The notes beneath the pieces were generated by a model. It searched no databases, was not told the DNA's origin, and saw only the letters and a program-made list of their open reading frames with translations. A stretch of DNA of 64,000 nucleotides from Candidatus Paraprevotella stercoravium. Lineage in GTDB: Bacteria > Bacteroidota > Bacteroidia > Bacteroidales > Bacteroidaceae. Both the position numbers and the translations under genes were made by a program. The stretch lies in NCBI GenBank assembly GCA_944320795.1, contig CALUIU010000003.1, positions 92,738-156,737 of the forward strand, written 5' to 3'. Numbering within the stretch: the stretch's first letter is position 1; the number at the start of each line of letters is the position of its first letter. Below are positions 33,683 to 43,059 of this stretch, piece after piece.

Positions 33683-35575
33683 TTATTCCAGATAAGTATA
33701 ACCGTACAGACCGGAGCGGTAGTTGTTCAGGAACTCCTTACCCTCCTCGAGTGAGATCTTGCCTTCCTGAATGGAGCGTGAAACCCAAACCTCAAGGCGA
33801 CGTACCAGTTTTTTCGGTTCGTATTGTACGTATTCCAATACTTCGGCTACGGTTTCTCCGTCGATGGTCTTGTCAATTGAGTATCCCTTTTCGTTTACAG
33901 TGATATGTACGGCATTGGTGTCGCCGAACAGATTGTGCATATCGCCCAAAATTTCCTGATAAGCGCCTACGAGGAATACCGCCAGATAATAGGGCTCTCC
34001 CGGTTTGAGTGTGTGCACCGGCAGGCTGTGTGACAGATAACTGTTTGTTACGAAGTTGGCTATCTTACCGTCAGAGTCGCAAGTAATGTCCTGCAAGGTT
34101 GCCTGACGTTCCGGACGTTCGTTCAGACGCTGGATCGGCATGATCGGGAACAGCTGGTCGATAGCCCAGGAGTCTGGCAGACTTTGGAACAGAGAGAAGT
34201 TGCAGAAATATTTGTCAGCCAACAGTTTGTCCAGGCTCCACAGTTCTTCTGGAATGTGCTTTTGGTTTTGTGCCAGCATATTTACCTCACGGGTTACACT
34301 CCAATACATACTTTCGATATCGGCGCGTGTTCTCAAGTCGACGATGCCATGGCTGAACAAATCGAGCGATTCCTCGCGGATCTGCTGGGCATCGTGCCAG
34401 TCCTCAAGTAGGGTTCTCGGGTTCAGATGATCCCAGATTTCGTACATATCCTTCACGAGCTGATGGGCATCAGGTGCCGGTTCCCAGTTGTCGTCCATTT
34501 TCGGCAGAGAGGCCGTTTCCAGAACCTGCATGATGAGTACCGAATGATGTGCTGACAATGAACGTCCACTTTCGGTAATCAGGTTCGGGTGGGGGATATT
34601 GTTCTTATTGGCTGCCTCTACAAATGTATAGACACAGTCGTTTACGTATTCCTGAATACTATAGTTTACAGAACTTTCGCTATTGCTGGATTTAGTTCCA
34701 TCGTAGTCAACTCCCAGTCCGCCACCACAGTCTACAAATTCCACGTTATAGCCCATCTTATGCAGCTGCACATAGAATTGGGAAGCCTCTCTCAGAGCAG
34801 TCTGGATACGGCGTATTTTGGTAATCTGGCTACCGATGTGGAAATGTATCAGTTTGAGACACTCCTTCATGTCGTTTTTCTCCAGAAAATCGAGTGCTTC
34901 AAGCAATTCACTGGAAGTAAGACCGAACTTGCTGGCATCACCGCCGCTTTCTTCCCATTTTCCACTTCCTGATGAGGCCAGTTTGATGCGGATTCCGATG
35001 TTTGGAGTTACATTCAGCTTTTTAGAAACACGGGCAATGATGTTTAGTTCATTAAGCTTTTCTACAACCAGAAAGATTCTCTTTCCCATTTTCTGTGCCA
35101 ATAGTGCCAGCTCAATGTAGTTCTGATCTTTATAACCGTTACAGATGATTGGAGAATCGGAGTCTGTGTTCACTGCAATGACGGCATGCAGTTCCGGCTT
35201 GGAACCGGCTTCAAGACCCAGGTTGAATTTCTTTCCGTGGCTGATGATTTCCTCTACCACAGGGCGCATCTGATTCACCTTAATGGGATAGATGATGAAG
35301 TTTTCAGCCTTGAAATCATATTCTTTGGCTGCTTTTTCAAAACAGGTGCTGGTCTTTTCAATCCGGTTGTCCAATATGTCCGGGAAGCGGAGTAACACGG
35401 GCACGGATACATCATGTAGGGCCAGTTCGTTGACCAGTTCTTTCAGGTCGACCTGCACACTGTCTTTGCGAGGAGTAACATAAACATTACCCTTCTCGTT
35501 GATACCGAAGTAGTTCACTCCCCAACCGTTGATGTTGTAGAGCTCTTCTGAGTCTTCAATACGCCATTTTCTCAT
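33683..35575 (-). CDS. speA: Biosynthetic arginine decarboxylase
   Basis: Converts arginine to agmatine with PLP, the first step of a polyamine route. The 630-aa protein has the fold-type III features FIIYPIKVNQMRPVVEEI (PLP Lys near 99), LGLEAGSKPEL, HFHIGSQ and CGGGLGVDYDG. Length matches the SpeA family. The start ATG overlaps the aroK stop (ATGA). Having the arginine-making argB and arginine-consuming speA in one transcription unit is notable. Confidence 0.95.
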   Translation of the reverse strand: MRKWRIEDSEELYNINGWGVNYFGINEKGNVYVTPRKDSVQVDLKELVNELALHDVSVPVLLRFPDILDNRIEKTSTCFEKAAKEYDFKAENFIIYPIKVNQMRPVVEEIISHGKKFNLGLEAGSKPELHAVIAVNTDSDSPIICNGYKDQNYIELALLAQKMGKRIFLVVEKLNELNIIARVSKKLNVTPNIGIRIKLASSGSGKWEESGGDASKFGLTSSELLEALDFLEKNDMKECLKLIHFHIGSQITKIRRIQTALREASQFYVQLHKMGYNVEFVDCGGGLGVDYDGTKSSNSESSVNYSIQEYVNDCVYTFVEAANKNNIPHPNLITESGRSLSAHHSVLIMQVLETASLPKMDDNWEPAPDAHQLVKDMYEIWDHLNPRTLLEDWHDAQQIREESLDLFSHGIVDLRTRADIESMYWSVTREVNMLAQNQKHIPEELWSLDKLLADKYFCNFSLFQSLPDSWAIDQLFPIMPIQRLNERPERQATLQDITCDSDGKIANFVTNSYLSHSLPVHTLKPGEPYYLAVFLVGAYQEILGDMHNLFGDTNAVHITVNEKGYSIDKTIDGETVAEVLEYVQYEPKKLVRRLEVWVSRSIQEGKISLEEGKEFLNNYRSGLYGYTYLE

Positions 35576-36108
35576 TCTGCTTTGTTGTTAAGTAATTCCT
35601 GAATTAAACGGACAGAGTCCTTGATTCTATCTATGCTATCTAATAATGTAATGTCAAATATATAATCGGCCTTGTTGTAATATGGTTCTCTTGTGGCCAG
35701 TGATTCTGTGATGAATTGCAGCAGCTCCTCATCGGTCTTGTTCTTCAGTAAGGGGCGTTCGTTCTTTCCCATTTTCAGGTGTTGGAAAAGAATATCCGGA
35801 GTGGCCTTGAGATATACCGTTTGCGCCTTGGAGTTCATAAACTCTATGTTATCGAAGAAACAAGGCGTACCTCCTCCGCAGGAAATGATAATATCTTCAA
35901 ATTCGGCCACCTCGTAGAGCATCTTTCTCTCGATGTCACGGAAACCGGCTTCTCCTTTCTCGTCGAAGATTTGCTGGATGGTGCGGTGATAGCGTTCTTC
36001 GATGAACCAGTCCAGATCGCAGAACTGCACCTTCATTTCGCGGGCCAGTGCCTTACCGAGAGTGGTTTTGCCGGCCCCCATATAGCCTATGAGGATGATT
36101 CTTGTCAT
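35572..36108 (-). CDS. aroK: Shikimate kinase
   Basis: Phosphorylates shikimate with ATP in the chorismate pathway. The 178-aa protein has the P-loop GYMGAGKTT, the Walker-B-like CDLDWFIEE, the shikimate-binding GFRDIE and the GGG motif CGGGTPCF. The start ATG at 36108 overlaps the topA stop by 4 nt; a longer upstream reading was rejected because it lies wholly in topA. Confidence 0.95.
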   Translation of the reverse strand: MTRIILIGYMGAGKTTLGKALAREMKVQFCDLDWFIEERYHRTIQQIFDEKGEAGFRDIERKMLYEVAEFEDIIISCGGGTPCFFDNIEFMNSKAQTVYLKATPDILFQHLKMGKNERPLLKNKTDEELLQFITESLATREPYYNKADYIFDITLLDSIDRIKDSVRLIQELLNNKAE

Positions 36109-38450
36109 TTCTTTTTGGTATAAGTTCTTTTGCCTTTGGTTGTTTTTGCCGGTTTCTCGTCCTGCTCCTTGATCACTTCCATACATTCTTCCAAAGAAAG
36201 GTCACGGGCTTTCTCTGCCAGATTCTTTGGCAGACGGTAGTTCTTGCCTTTATAGGCCAGATAAGGACCGTAGCGGCCGTTGAGGATTTCCAGTTCCGGT
36301 TCCTCGTCGAATGTCTTGAGATGACGTTCTTCTTCAGCCTTTCTCTTTTCCTGAATCAGAGTAACGGCCTCGTCAAGTGTAATGCTCAGCGGATCTTTTC
36401 CGGCAGGAATAGACACATATTTCTTGTCGTGCAGGATGTATGGACCGAAGCGTCCGGCTCCGACACTTACCTCTGTACCTTCAAATTCACCAAGTGTACG
36501 GGGCAGTTTGAAAAGGTCGAGTGCTTCGTCGAGCGTGATGGTTTCCATGCTCTGCCCCTGCTTCATCTGGGCGAAGCGTGGTTTTTCCTTATCGTCTGCA
36601 CTGCCGATCTGTACTACCGGACCGAAACGGCCGATTTTGACAAATACCGGTTTTCCGGATTTCGGATCCTTACCTAATTCACGTTCGCCTACCTTATGTT
36701 CTGATTTTACATTCAGAGTTTTTTCCACCAGAGGAGAGAATTCCTGATAGAAGTCCTGCATCAGTTTGGTCCATTCAGTTTTTCCTTCGGCCACTTCGTC
36801 AAATCGCTTTTCTACTTCGGCCGTGAAGTTATAGTCCATGATTTCAGGGAAGAACTGCAACAGGAAATCGTTCACCACAATACCCACATCGGTAGGAATC
36901 AGTTTGTTTCTTTCAGCTCCGATGATGGTTTGCTTGGTGCTTTCGCTGATTTGGTCCTGTTTCAGTGTCAGCGTAGTCTGTTCTTTTTCTTCACCGCTCT
37001 TATCACCTTTGGTCACATATTCACGTTGCTGTATGGTGCTGATGGTCGGTGCATAAGTAGAAGGACGGCCGATGCCCAGTTCTTCGAGCTTTTTCACCAG
37101 ACTGGCCTCGTTGTATCTTGGCGGATGCTGTGAGAACCGTTGTGTGGCGGTAACCTCTTTGCGGTTCAGGGTTTCGCCGATGCTCAGAGGAGGCAGCAGT
37201 CCGCTTTCCGTTTCTGCTACATCAGCATCCTCGTCACGGGTTTCGCGGTATACTTTCAGGAAACCGTCGAACTTGATAACCTCTCCGGTAGCGACGAAAG
37301 TATATTGGCTCTTGTCTGACTGGATGGAAACGGTTGTCTTTTCCAGTTCAGCGTCAGCCATCTGCGAAGCGATGGTTCTCTTCCAGATCAGGTCATAGAG
37401 GCGCTTCTCCTGCGGAGTACCGTCAATCTCTGTCTGGTCCATGTAGGTAGGACGGATTGCTTCGTGCGCTTCCTGTGCTCCTTTGGATTTGGTCTGGAAC
37501 TGGCGGCTCTTTACATACTGGCTTCCCATAGAGTCTGTAATCACCTGAATGCAGGCGTTGATACAGAGTGACGACAGGTTAACCGAGTCGGTACGCATGT
37601 AGGTAATCTTTCCGGACTCATAAAGCTTTTGGGCTATCATCATGGTTTGGGCCACGGTAAAGCCCAACTTATGGGCCGCCTCCTGTTGTAAGGTAGAAGT
37701 GGTGAACGGTGCCGAAGGAGTACGCTTCTGCGGGCGGGTGGCAATGTCATCAATGCGGAAGGCTGCCTGTTTGCAGCTTTCCAAGAATGTCATGGCCTCT
37801 TCCTTGGTCTTGAAGCGCTGGTTCAGTTCCGCCTTGATCTCGGTTTTGTTTTCCGGAACCTCAAACAGGGCGGTTACGCGGTAATTGGCCTCGCTCTTGA
37901 ACTGCTGGATTTCGCGTTCTTTTTCCACAATCAGGCGTACGGCCACGCTTTGTACACGTCCGGCAGACAGGGCCGGTTTTACTTTTTTCCAGAGTACAGG
38001 CGACAGCTTGAAACCCACAATACGGTCGAGCACACGGCGTGCCTGCTGCGCGTTGACCAGGTTCAGATCTATCTGTCGGGGATGTTCTATGGCCGAGAGA
38101 ATGGCCGGTTTGGTGATTTCATGAAAAACAATACGCTTGGTATGCTCTGGTTTCAGATTCAGCACCTCGTACAAATGCCAGGAAATGGCTTCTCCTTCGC
38201 GGTCCTCATCGGATGCCAGCCATACGGTCTCGGCCTTCTCTGCCTGGCTTTTCAGTTCGCTCACCAGTTTGGCTTTCTCTTCAGGTATTTCATATTCCGG
38301 GGTAAATGTGTCTGTATCTATACTGAATTCTTTCTTTTTCAGATCGCGGATATGTCCGTAACTCGATAAAACTTTGTAGTCAGATCCTAAAAACTTCTCG
38401 ATCGTCTTTGCCTTGGCAGGAGACTCCACGATAACCAGATTCTTTTGCAT
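36105..38450 (-). CDS. topA: DNA topoisomerase I (type IA)
   Basis: Relaxes negative supercoils. The 781-aa protein starts MQKNLVIVESPAKAKTIEKF (TOPRIM), has SDEDREGEAI and the active-site GKITYMRTDS (Tyr near 288). The C-terminal part carries repeats (KIGRFGPVVQIG, GRFGPYILHD, GRYGPYLAYK) without the zinc cysteines of E. coli TopA, and ends in a Lys-rich tail. A -7 element TACTTTTG (minus strand, 38481-38488) lies 30 nt upstream. First gene of topA-aroK-speA-argB. Confidence 0.96.
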   Translation of the reverse strand: MQKNLVIVESPAKAKTIEKFLGSDYKVLSSYGHIRDLKKKEFSIDTDTFTPEYEIPEEKAKLVSELKSQAEKAETVWLASDEDREGEAISWHLYEVLNLKPEHTKRIVFHEITKPAILSAIEHPRQIDLNLVNAQQARRVLDRIVGFKLSPVLWKKVKPALSAGRVQSVAVRLIVEKEREIQQFKSEANYRVTALFEVPENKTEIKAELNQRFKTKEEAMTFLESCKQAAFRIDDIATRPQKRTPSAPFTTSTLQQEAAHKLGFTVAQTMMIAQKLYESGKITYMRTDSVNLSSLCINACIQVITDSMGSQYVKSRQFQTKSKGAQEAHEAIRPTYMDQTEIDGTPQEKRLYDLIWKRTIASQMADAELEKTTVSIQSDKSQYTFVATGEVIKFDGFLKVYRETRDEDADVAETESGLLPPLSIGETLNRKEVTATQRFSQHPPRYNEASLVKKLEELGIGRPSTYAPTISTIQQREYVTKGDKSGEEKEQTTLTLKQDQISESTKQTIIGAERNKLIPTDVGIVVNDFLLQFFPEIMDYNFTAEVEKRFDEVAEGKTEWTKLMQDFYQEFSPLVEKTLNVKSEHKVGERELGKDPKSGKPVFVKIGRFGPVVQIGSADDKEKPRFAQMKQGQSMETITLDEALDLFKLPRTLGEFEGTEVSVGAGRFGPYILHDKKYVSIPAGKDPLSITLDEAVTLIQEKRKAEEERHLKTFDEEPELEILNGRYGPYLAYKGKNYRLPKNLAEKARDLSLEECMEVIKEQDEKPAKTTKGKRTYTKKK

Positions 38451-38553
38451 CGTATTTATTATATTAAAATATATCGGGCGCAAAAGTAGAAAAAAAAGCT
38501 AGATACACCTTATATATTGTTTTTTTTTTTCTGTCTTCCTATTTTTTTATTTT

Positions 38554-39105
38554 TTATTTGAGAAACGGAGCCAGCAGATTTCCTTCCAGAATCATCCGGA
38601 TTCCCTTTTGTACGGACTGAAGACCAAAGGCTTCGGGAGAGATTTCATTCAGAGGAATCCAGAAGCAGTCGGCCACATCGTCCATGGCTTTCAGGGTGTT
38701 GTGCTCAGGAACTGTACATACGAAGAACAGATCCAGCGTATGTACCGTGAAACCGGAGTAGAGATACAGATTGGGCAATGAGAACAGATAGTGCGTCTCA
38801 CGGACATCCAGTCCGGTTTCTTCTTTCACTTCACGGATTACTCCCAGCTCTGCTGTTTCAAAACAGTCACAAAACCCGCCCGGAAGGTCCAGTGTGCCGA
38901 GTGCGGGTTCCTTGCCCCGCCGGCATACGAGAAGTTCGTTCCTTTCGTTGATGATCACGGCCACGGTTGCTGCACTCGGATTGAAATAGTAGGTGAATCC
39001 GCATGAATTGCAGTGTTTTGACTTGCTGTCATGAATCATAAAGTCTTTTGAACCGCATTTCGGGCAGAATAAAAACTGTTTGAATGGATGTTCCTGATTC
39101 TCCAT
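38554..39105 (-). CDS. NUDIX hydrolase with N-terminal zinc ribbon
   Basis: A 183-aa protein. The zinc ribbon is FCPKCGS...HCNSCG (residues 13-36), and the NUDIX box runs from GGFCDCFE to REVKEETGL (about 76-99). The arrangement resembles NADH pyrophosphatase (NudC) but is shorter and lacks a clear SQPWPFP motif, so another nucleoside diphosphate substrate is possible. It has its own minus-strand promoter: -33 TTG (39158-39160), 19 nt, -7 TAACTTTG (39131-39138). Confidence 0.87.
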   Translation of the reverse strand: MENQEHPFKQFLFCPKCGSKDFMIHDSKSKHCNSCGFTYYFNPSAATVAVIINERNELLVCRRGKEPALGTLDLPGGFCDCFETAELGVIREVKEETGLDVRETHYLFSLPNLYLYSGFTVHTLDLFFVCTVPEHNTLKAMDDVADCFWIPLNEISPEAFGLQSVQKGIRMILEGNLLAPFLK

Positions 39106-39163
39106 AATCTTGACGTCTTATAGTTGAAAACAAAGTTATGGATTTCTTTTTTAAAATCAAGAT

Positions 39164-39194
39164 TTTGTATATCAAAGCAGAAAAATTATATTTG
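39164..39194 (+). promoter_or_regulatory. Promoter of the 485-aa unknown membrane protein gene
   Basis: -33 TTTG (39164-39167), 19 nt, -7 TATATTTG (39187-39194). It is back to back with the NUDIX promoter. Confidence 0.65.
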
Positions 39195-39223
39195 TAAGGG
39201 AATCCCGTAAATCCGATACCACC

Positions 39224-40681
39224 ATGCTAAATATTGAGACGAAGAAGCATGATCAGTTCACTCTGGAGATGAAAGTGGGATATTCTCACGGCGACCAGCG
39301 CTTTCCGGTGAGTGATTTTGTTATGAACACCTGGGTGTTCATACCGGATTCCTTGTATATCAACCAAAAAACTTATACAAAATCAGATTTTTATCGGGAT
39401 ACACGTTCGCATATCCGCCTGATGACTCCCATCTATTCGCTGCACGAACTGGTGGAAGCGGACTGTCAGCCTTTCCAGTTGCTTGCGGCTTCCTGGGAGA
39501 ATTATCGCCAGGAAACTTCTTTGGAGAACCGGAAAGAACTGGAACATCAGTTGAAGATGTTGGGCAATATCGTGCGTAGTGCCTTGCGTTCGCGGGGTAG
39601 GGCTTTGGCTCTGGAGAAGGATTCCGGGCGCGCGCTTTCCCTGCTTACCGAAACCTTTCAGGATATAGCCTTTGTACAATCCCGTTTGCGTACGCTATTC
39701 CTTTCGGAAAATAAGACAAAATCTTCTGCCGAACTTCCCTCTGCTTTCCGAAAGACGGATGCCTATATAGCCTGTACGGTAGCCTTTTATCTGAGCAAAG
39801 TGTCCACGATGATGAAGGAACACCACCGCTCGATACGCGAAGCGGTACAGAATCTGTTTGTCTCCTATTTTGAGCCGGAGCAGGAATACCTGACGGCACA
39901 GGGATATTCGGTGCCGATGTTGCGCGAAAAGCTGCGCAATCAGGAGTATCTCAAGCAGATGTCTGCTCTGCGCCGTTTTGTGGAGAGCGACCTTTATCTT
40001 TTTGTTCGTAAGAAGAACAACACTTTTTTGGCACAGCAGATTCTGTTTATGCTGGCGGCGGGACTGAGCATGATCTTTGCTACTATTGTGTCGTTTTCTT
40101 TTCAGCAGACTTACGGCAATTTCACCCGTCCGCTGTTTATTGCCCTGGTGGTGAGTTATATGTTTAAAGACCGTATCAAAGACTTCCTGCGCTATTGGTT
40201 TGCCAATAAGTTAGGCAGCAAATATTATGACTATCGCACCAAGCTCGACATGCGCGGAAAATATATCGGGCAGGGTAAGGAAGGCTTTGATTTTGTGAAT
40301 GAAACCCGTATCCCCGAAGAAGTGAAGAATCTGCGTATGCAGGGCGAAGAAGATCCCGACTCGGTTCCTCCCGAGTCTATCCTGCTGTACCGGCGCCGCA
40401 TGATTCTTTTCGGCCGTCGTTTGTCACGGCTCAGCCGTTATGCCTTTCCCGGAGTGAATGAGATTATCCGTATCAATCTGAAGGATTTTTTGCGCCGTAT
40501 GGATAATCCGCACACAGGGGTACCGGTGTTCCAGAAAACGGGAGATTTTCAGGAAGTGCAGGTAGAACGTCTGTATCACTTGGTATTCATCGTTCAGTTC
40601 AGTTATCAGGGACATATTTACTACAAGCGTTATCGCCTGGAGGTGAACCGTCGCGGTTTGAAGCAAGTCCGCGAGTGGTAA
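39224..40681 (+). CDS. Conserved protein of unknown function, two membrane helices
   Basis: A 485-aa protein without signal peptide. Residues about 274-315 form two adjacent hydrophobic helices (ILFMLAAGLSMIFATIVSF and LFIALVVSYMF). The N-terminal domain is rich in charged helices (about 65-230), and the C-terminal part, after a basic RRRMILFGRRLSRLSR stretch, ends in beta-like segments with many Tyr. The fold suggests a large cytoplasmic domain on each side of a hairpin in the membrane. I recognise no domain. It is monocistronic. Confidence 0.8.
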   Translation: MLNIETKKHDQFTLEMKVGYSHGDQRFPVSDFVMNTWVFIPDSLYINQKTYTKSDFYRDTRSHIRLMTPIYSLHELVEADCQPFQLLAASWENYRQETSLENRKELEHQLKMLGNIVRSALRSRGRALALEKDSGRALSLLTETFQDIAFVQSRLRTLFLSENKTKSSAELPSAFRKTDAYIACTVAFYLSKVSTMMKEHHRSIREAVQNLFVSYFEPEQEYLTAQGYSVPMLREKLRNQEYLKQMSALRRFVESDLYLFVRKKNNTFLAQQILFMLAAGLSMIFATIVSFSFQQTYGNFTRPLFIALVVSYMFKDRIKDFLRYWFANKLGSKYYDYRTKLDMRGKYIGQGKEGFDFVNETRIPEEVKNLRMQGEEDPDSVPPESILLYRRRMILFGRRLSRLSRYAFPGVNEIIRINLKDFLRRMDNPHTGVPVFQKTGDFQEVQVERLYHLVFIVQFSYQGHIYYKRYRLEVNRRGLKQVREW

Positions 40682-40722
40682 AAACGGTTATTTCCATAAA
40701 AAATCAAGTTGTTTGCATTGTT

Positions 40723-40737
40723 TAACTATAATAGTTA
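40723..40737. promoter_or_regulatory. Dyad TAACTAT-A-ATAGTTA, probable BlaI-type operator
   Basis: A perfect 7-bp inverted repeat around one base, 8 nt after a TTTG (40712-40715) that could be a -33 element. Short A/T-rich dyads of this form are the usual targets of BlaI/MecI/CopY repressors, and the first ORF downstream is a BlaI-like remnant. Confidence 0.55.
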
Positions 40738-40787
40738 GTTGCGCAAACTGAAAAATACCGTTATTGTGAAAAACAAACCAGAGGATT

Positions 40788-40930
40788 ATGAAGTCGTTGA
40801 CAAAAAAAGAAGAAGAGATTATGGGATTCTTTAGGGAAAACAAATATTCGTTGAGAGAACTGTTCTCGGATTGAGTGTCAGGCATCTGCTGTCTTTTGTA
40901 TGGTGGTTGAGGAGAAAACATTTGGACATA
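40788..40930 (+). pseudogene. BlaI/MecI-family repressor remnant
   Basis: An ORF of 28 codons (40788-40874) reads MKSLTKKEEEIMGFFRENKY then SLRELFSD and stops. The first half is the conserved start of BlaI/CopY-type winged-helix repressors (typically LTKKEEEIM then F/W-x-E-K-G). After the stop, another frame gives CMVVEEKT (about 40897-40920), similar to the C-terminal VEEEK segment of such proteins, so the gene seems to have lost its middle. No M56/BlaR1 sensor gene is nearby. The similarity is judged by eye. Confidence 0.6.
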
Positions 40931-40947
40931 ATATAAATCATAAGAAT

Positions 40948-41904
40948 ATGGAAAAAATTACGAGAAAAATCATTTTTTGCCTTCTTGTACTTTATGGAGG
41001 CTTTTCATTTTGGGGATGCCAGCATTCGGCGCAACCGGTTTCTCCTTATTCCAAGGCCTATAAAGACAGTGTACTTCTGACTGAAGTTGCATGGTATTTG
41101 GGTGTTCGTCAGTTTGATTCGGCTTTTTGGGCGCTTGAGAAATGTGAGCGGATAGCTCCCGACTATCCTCATATCCCTTTTGTGAAAGGAGCCATGCTTT
41201 ATTGTGACGGCCAAGAGGAGGCAGCAGTTCCCGAAATCCGTCGGTCGCTGCATATTTATGATTCCCTGTTACAAGTACGTCCTTTGTATCAGGATGCTTT
41301 GAACCGTACACTCTGCATTCTTTATCTTTATGGGAGGGATGCCTATGAGCGTTCGATAGACAGTCTGCTTCAAGACCCTCAATATGCCGATACGGCTCGG
41401 TTGTATAAAGCAGTGCATTTCAAGCAGGTGACATTCCCGGAGATTGCCGAGTCTGCCGTCTATACTCATTACTTTGATAAAGATTCCATTTTGAAGGATT
41501 CCGCCGACAGGTTGTCCGCGCTTGTCCATTATGAAGCCCGCCAGTTTACGGACAATCCACGGGGAAAGGATGAGGAGGTCGGCGTGTGGAAGCCTCGTCT
41601 GCAAGTGTTCCATGGATCGGAATATTCGGCTTTCCCTCAATGGCCGGAAGGTTTCGTTGCCAATCTGAAGAAGCAGCTTTCCACTTGTCAGGTAGCCGAC
41701 AAAGACAGCTATATGTGTGAATTCTGGTTGACCGATAAGGGAGAGATACATTATTTCCGGGTGTTAGATTCGCAGCGCGGTGCTTTCGAGCAGGCGCTCG
41801 CAAAGGCTTTTGAGGCCTTGCAGCCACTGATTCCGGCTAAGAAACAGAATCAGAATGCTTCTTGCTATTGTCGTGTGCATCTTGATATGAGCGCCTTGCG
41901 ATAG
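40948..41904 (+). CDS. Lipoprotein with TPR-like segment and possible TonB-like C-terminus
   Basis: A 318-aa protein with lipobox FSFWGC (Cys near 24). Residues about 45-110 look like tetratricopeptide repeats (RQFDSAFWALEKCERIAPDY). The last 80 residues (FWLTDKGEIHYFRVLDS, then LAKAFEALQPLIPAK) resemble a TonB-like C-terminal domain, but weakly. Its start was set at ATG 40948, which begins the signal sequence. It follows the BlaI remnant and the dyad operator, so it may once have been a target of that repressor. Confidence 0.7.
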   Translation: MEKITRKIIFCLLVLYGGFSFWGCQHSAQPVSPYSKAYKDSVLLTEVAWYLGVRQFDSAFWALEKCERIAPDYPHIPFVKGAMLYCDGQEEAAVPEIRRSLHIYDSLLQVRPLYQDALNRTLCILYLYGRDAYERSIDSLLQDPQYADTARLYKAVHFKQVTFPEIAESAVYTHYFDKDSILKDSADRLSALVHYEARQFTDNPRGKDEEVGVWKPRLQVFHGSEYSAFPQWPEGFVANLKKQLSTCQVADKDSYMCEFWLTDKGEIHYFRVLDSQRGAFEQALAKAFEALQPLIPAKKQNQNASCYCRVHLDMSALR

Positions 41905-41966
41905 TAAGTCAAGAATGCTTTCGAAAAACGATCAAAGAAAGACTGGAAACAGATTCTGTCTATAAA

Positions 41967-42013
41967 AACACGAAGCAGGAAGAACGGTTCGTTCCGTCTT
42001 CCTGCTTCGTGTT
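41967..42013. terminator. Long bidirectional terminator
   Basis: A 17-bp perfect stem AACACGAAGCAGGAAGA (41967-41983) with its complement at 41997-42013, extended inward with one bulge. It separates the convergent lipoprotein and HIT genes. Confidence 0.9.
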
Positions 42014-42059
42014 TGATAAAAATATGTTCTTTTCCGTTTTCCCGGAAAAGGAAAAATCC

Positions 42060-42461
42060 TTATTCGTTTTCAAAATTCTTGCGGATAGCCTCGGCAATGT
42101 TCTGAAACTCCTCTGGAGAGAGAGACAGTTTCGGGTTGCTGAAGAGCATATCCTTCTCGCTCTGCATCGGAATCAAGTGGATGTGTGCGTGCGGCACTTC
42201 CAGTCCCAGTACGGCCTGACCCACCTTGATGCAAGGGAAAGCCTTCTTGATGGCGATAGCCACATGCTTGGCAAACACTTGCATGGCTGCGATTTCCTCG
42301 TCAGTCAGGTCGAAGATATAGTCCACTTCACGCTTTGGAATGACCAAAGTGTGTCCTTTTACCAGCGGGTTGATGTCGAGAAAAGCATAGAACAGTTCGT
42401 TCTCGGCACATTTATAGCTCGGGATCTCTCCGTTTGCTATTTTGGTGAATATTGTTGCCAT
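42060..42461 (-). CDS. HIT (histidine triad) family hydrolase
   Basis: A 133-aa cytoplasmic nucleotide hydrolase of the Hint type. The triad HAHIHL lies near residue 90, and GHTLVIPKREVDYIFDL is typical of the family. Substrates are purine nucleoside phosphoramidates or similar. It follows greA by 26 nt on the same strand and is probably co-transcribed. Confidence 0.93.
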   Translation of the reverse strand: MATIFTKIANGEIPSYKCAENELFYAFLDINPLVKGHTLVIPKREVDYIFDLTDEEIAAMQVFAKHVAIAIKKAFPCIKVGQAVLGLEVPHAHIHLIPMQSEKDMLFSNPKLSLSPEEFQNIAEAIRKNFENE

Positions 42462-42487
42462 AATGTGATGCAGTTATAAAAGTTTTG

Positions 42488-42955
42488 TTATTCGAATGAA
42501 ATGCTCAGGATCTCCAGGTTGATGATACCCTGTGGGATTTTGATTTCGGCGATATCGCCTACCTTCTTGCCCAGCAGTCCCTGGGCGATCGGAGTCTGGA
42601 TAGAAATCTTGCCTTCCTTCAGGTTGGCTTCCGTTTCCGATACGATGGTGTAAGACATCTTCATGCCGGTCTTCACGTTCTTCATCTCCACTTTTGAGAG
42701 AATCTGCACGGTGCTGGTGTCCAGTTTTGAAGTGTCGATAATCTTGGCGTCGCCGATGATGGCTTTCAGCTGGCTGATCTTGCTTTCCAGCATTGCCTGG
42801 TGTTCTTTTGCTGCGTCGTATTCTGCGTTCTCACTCAAGTCGCCCTTATCGCGTGCTTCGGCGATGGCTGCTGATGCTGCCGGGCGCTGGATTGTTTCCA
42901 TTTCCTTTAGCTGGGCTACAAGTTTGTCGTAGCCCTCTTGTGACATGTAAGCCAT
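42488..42955 (-). CDS. greA: Transcription elongation factor GreA
   Basis: Rescues backtracked RNA polymerase by stimulating transcript cleavage. The 155-aa protein has the N-terminal coiled coil with the acidic tip (KGDLSENAEYDAAKE, about 37-51) and the C-terminal FKBP-like domain (SIQTPIAQGLLGKKVGD). Full family length. Its leader contains a terminator-like hairpin. Confidence 0.97.
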   Translation of the reverse strand: MAYMSQEGYDKLVAQLKEMETIQRPAASAAIAEARDKGDLSENAEYDAAKEHQAMLESKISQLKAIIGDAKIIDTSKLDTSTVQILSKVEMKNVKTGMKMSYTIVSETEANLKEGKISIQTPIAQGLLGKKVGDIAEIKIPQGIINLEILSISFE

Positions 42956-43012
42956 ATTCCTTTCTGTTTTTATGATTTTCTAAATATATTATTGGTGATA
43001 AAAACAAAAGAA

Positions 43013-43034
43013 TTCCGGCAAGAACCTGCCGGAA
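43013..43034 (-). terminator. Terminator-like hairpin in the greA leader
   Basis: On the minus strand: TTCCGGCA, loop GGTTCT, TGCCGGAA, followed by TTCTTTTGTTTTTA. It lies downstream of the greA promoter and so can act as an attenuator as well as the terminator of the upstream gene. Confidence 0.75.
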
Positions 43035-43059
43035 CCCTTTGTTTAAAATCTTAACACTG

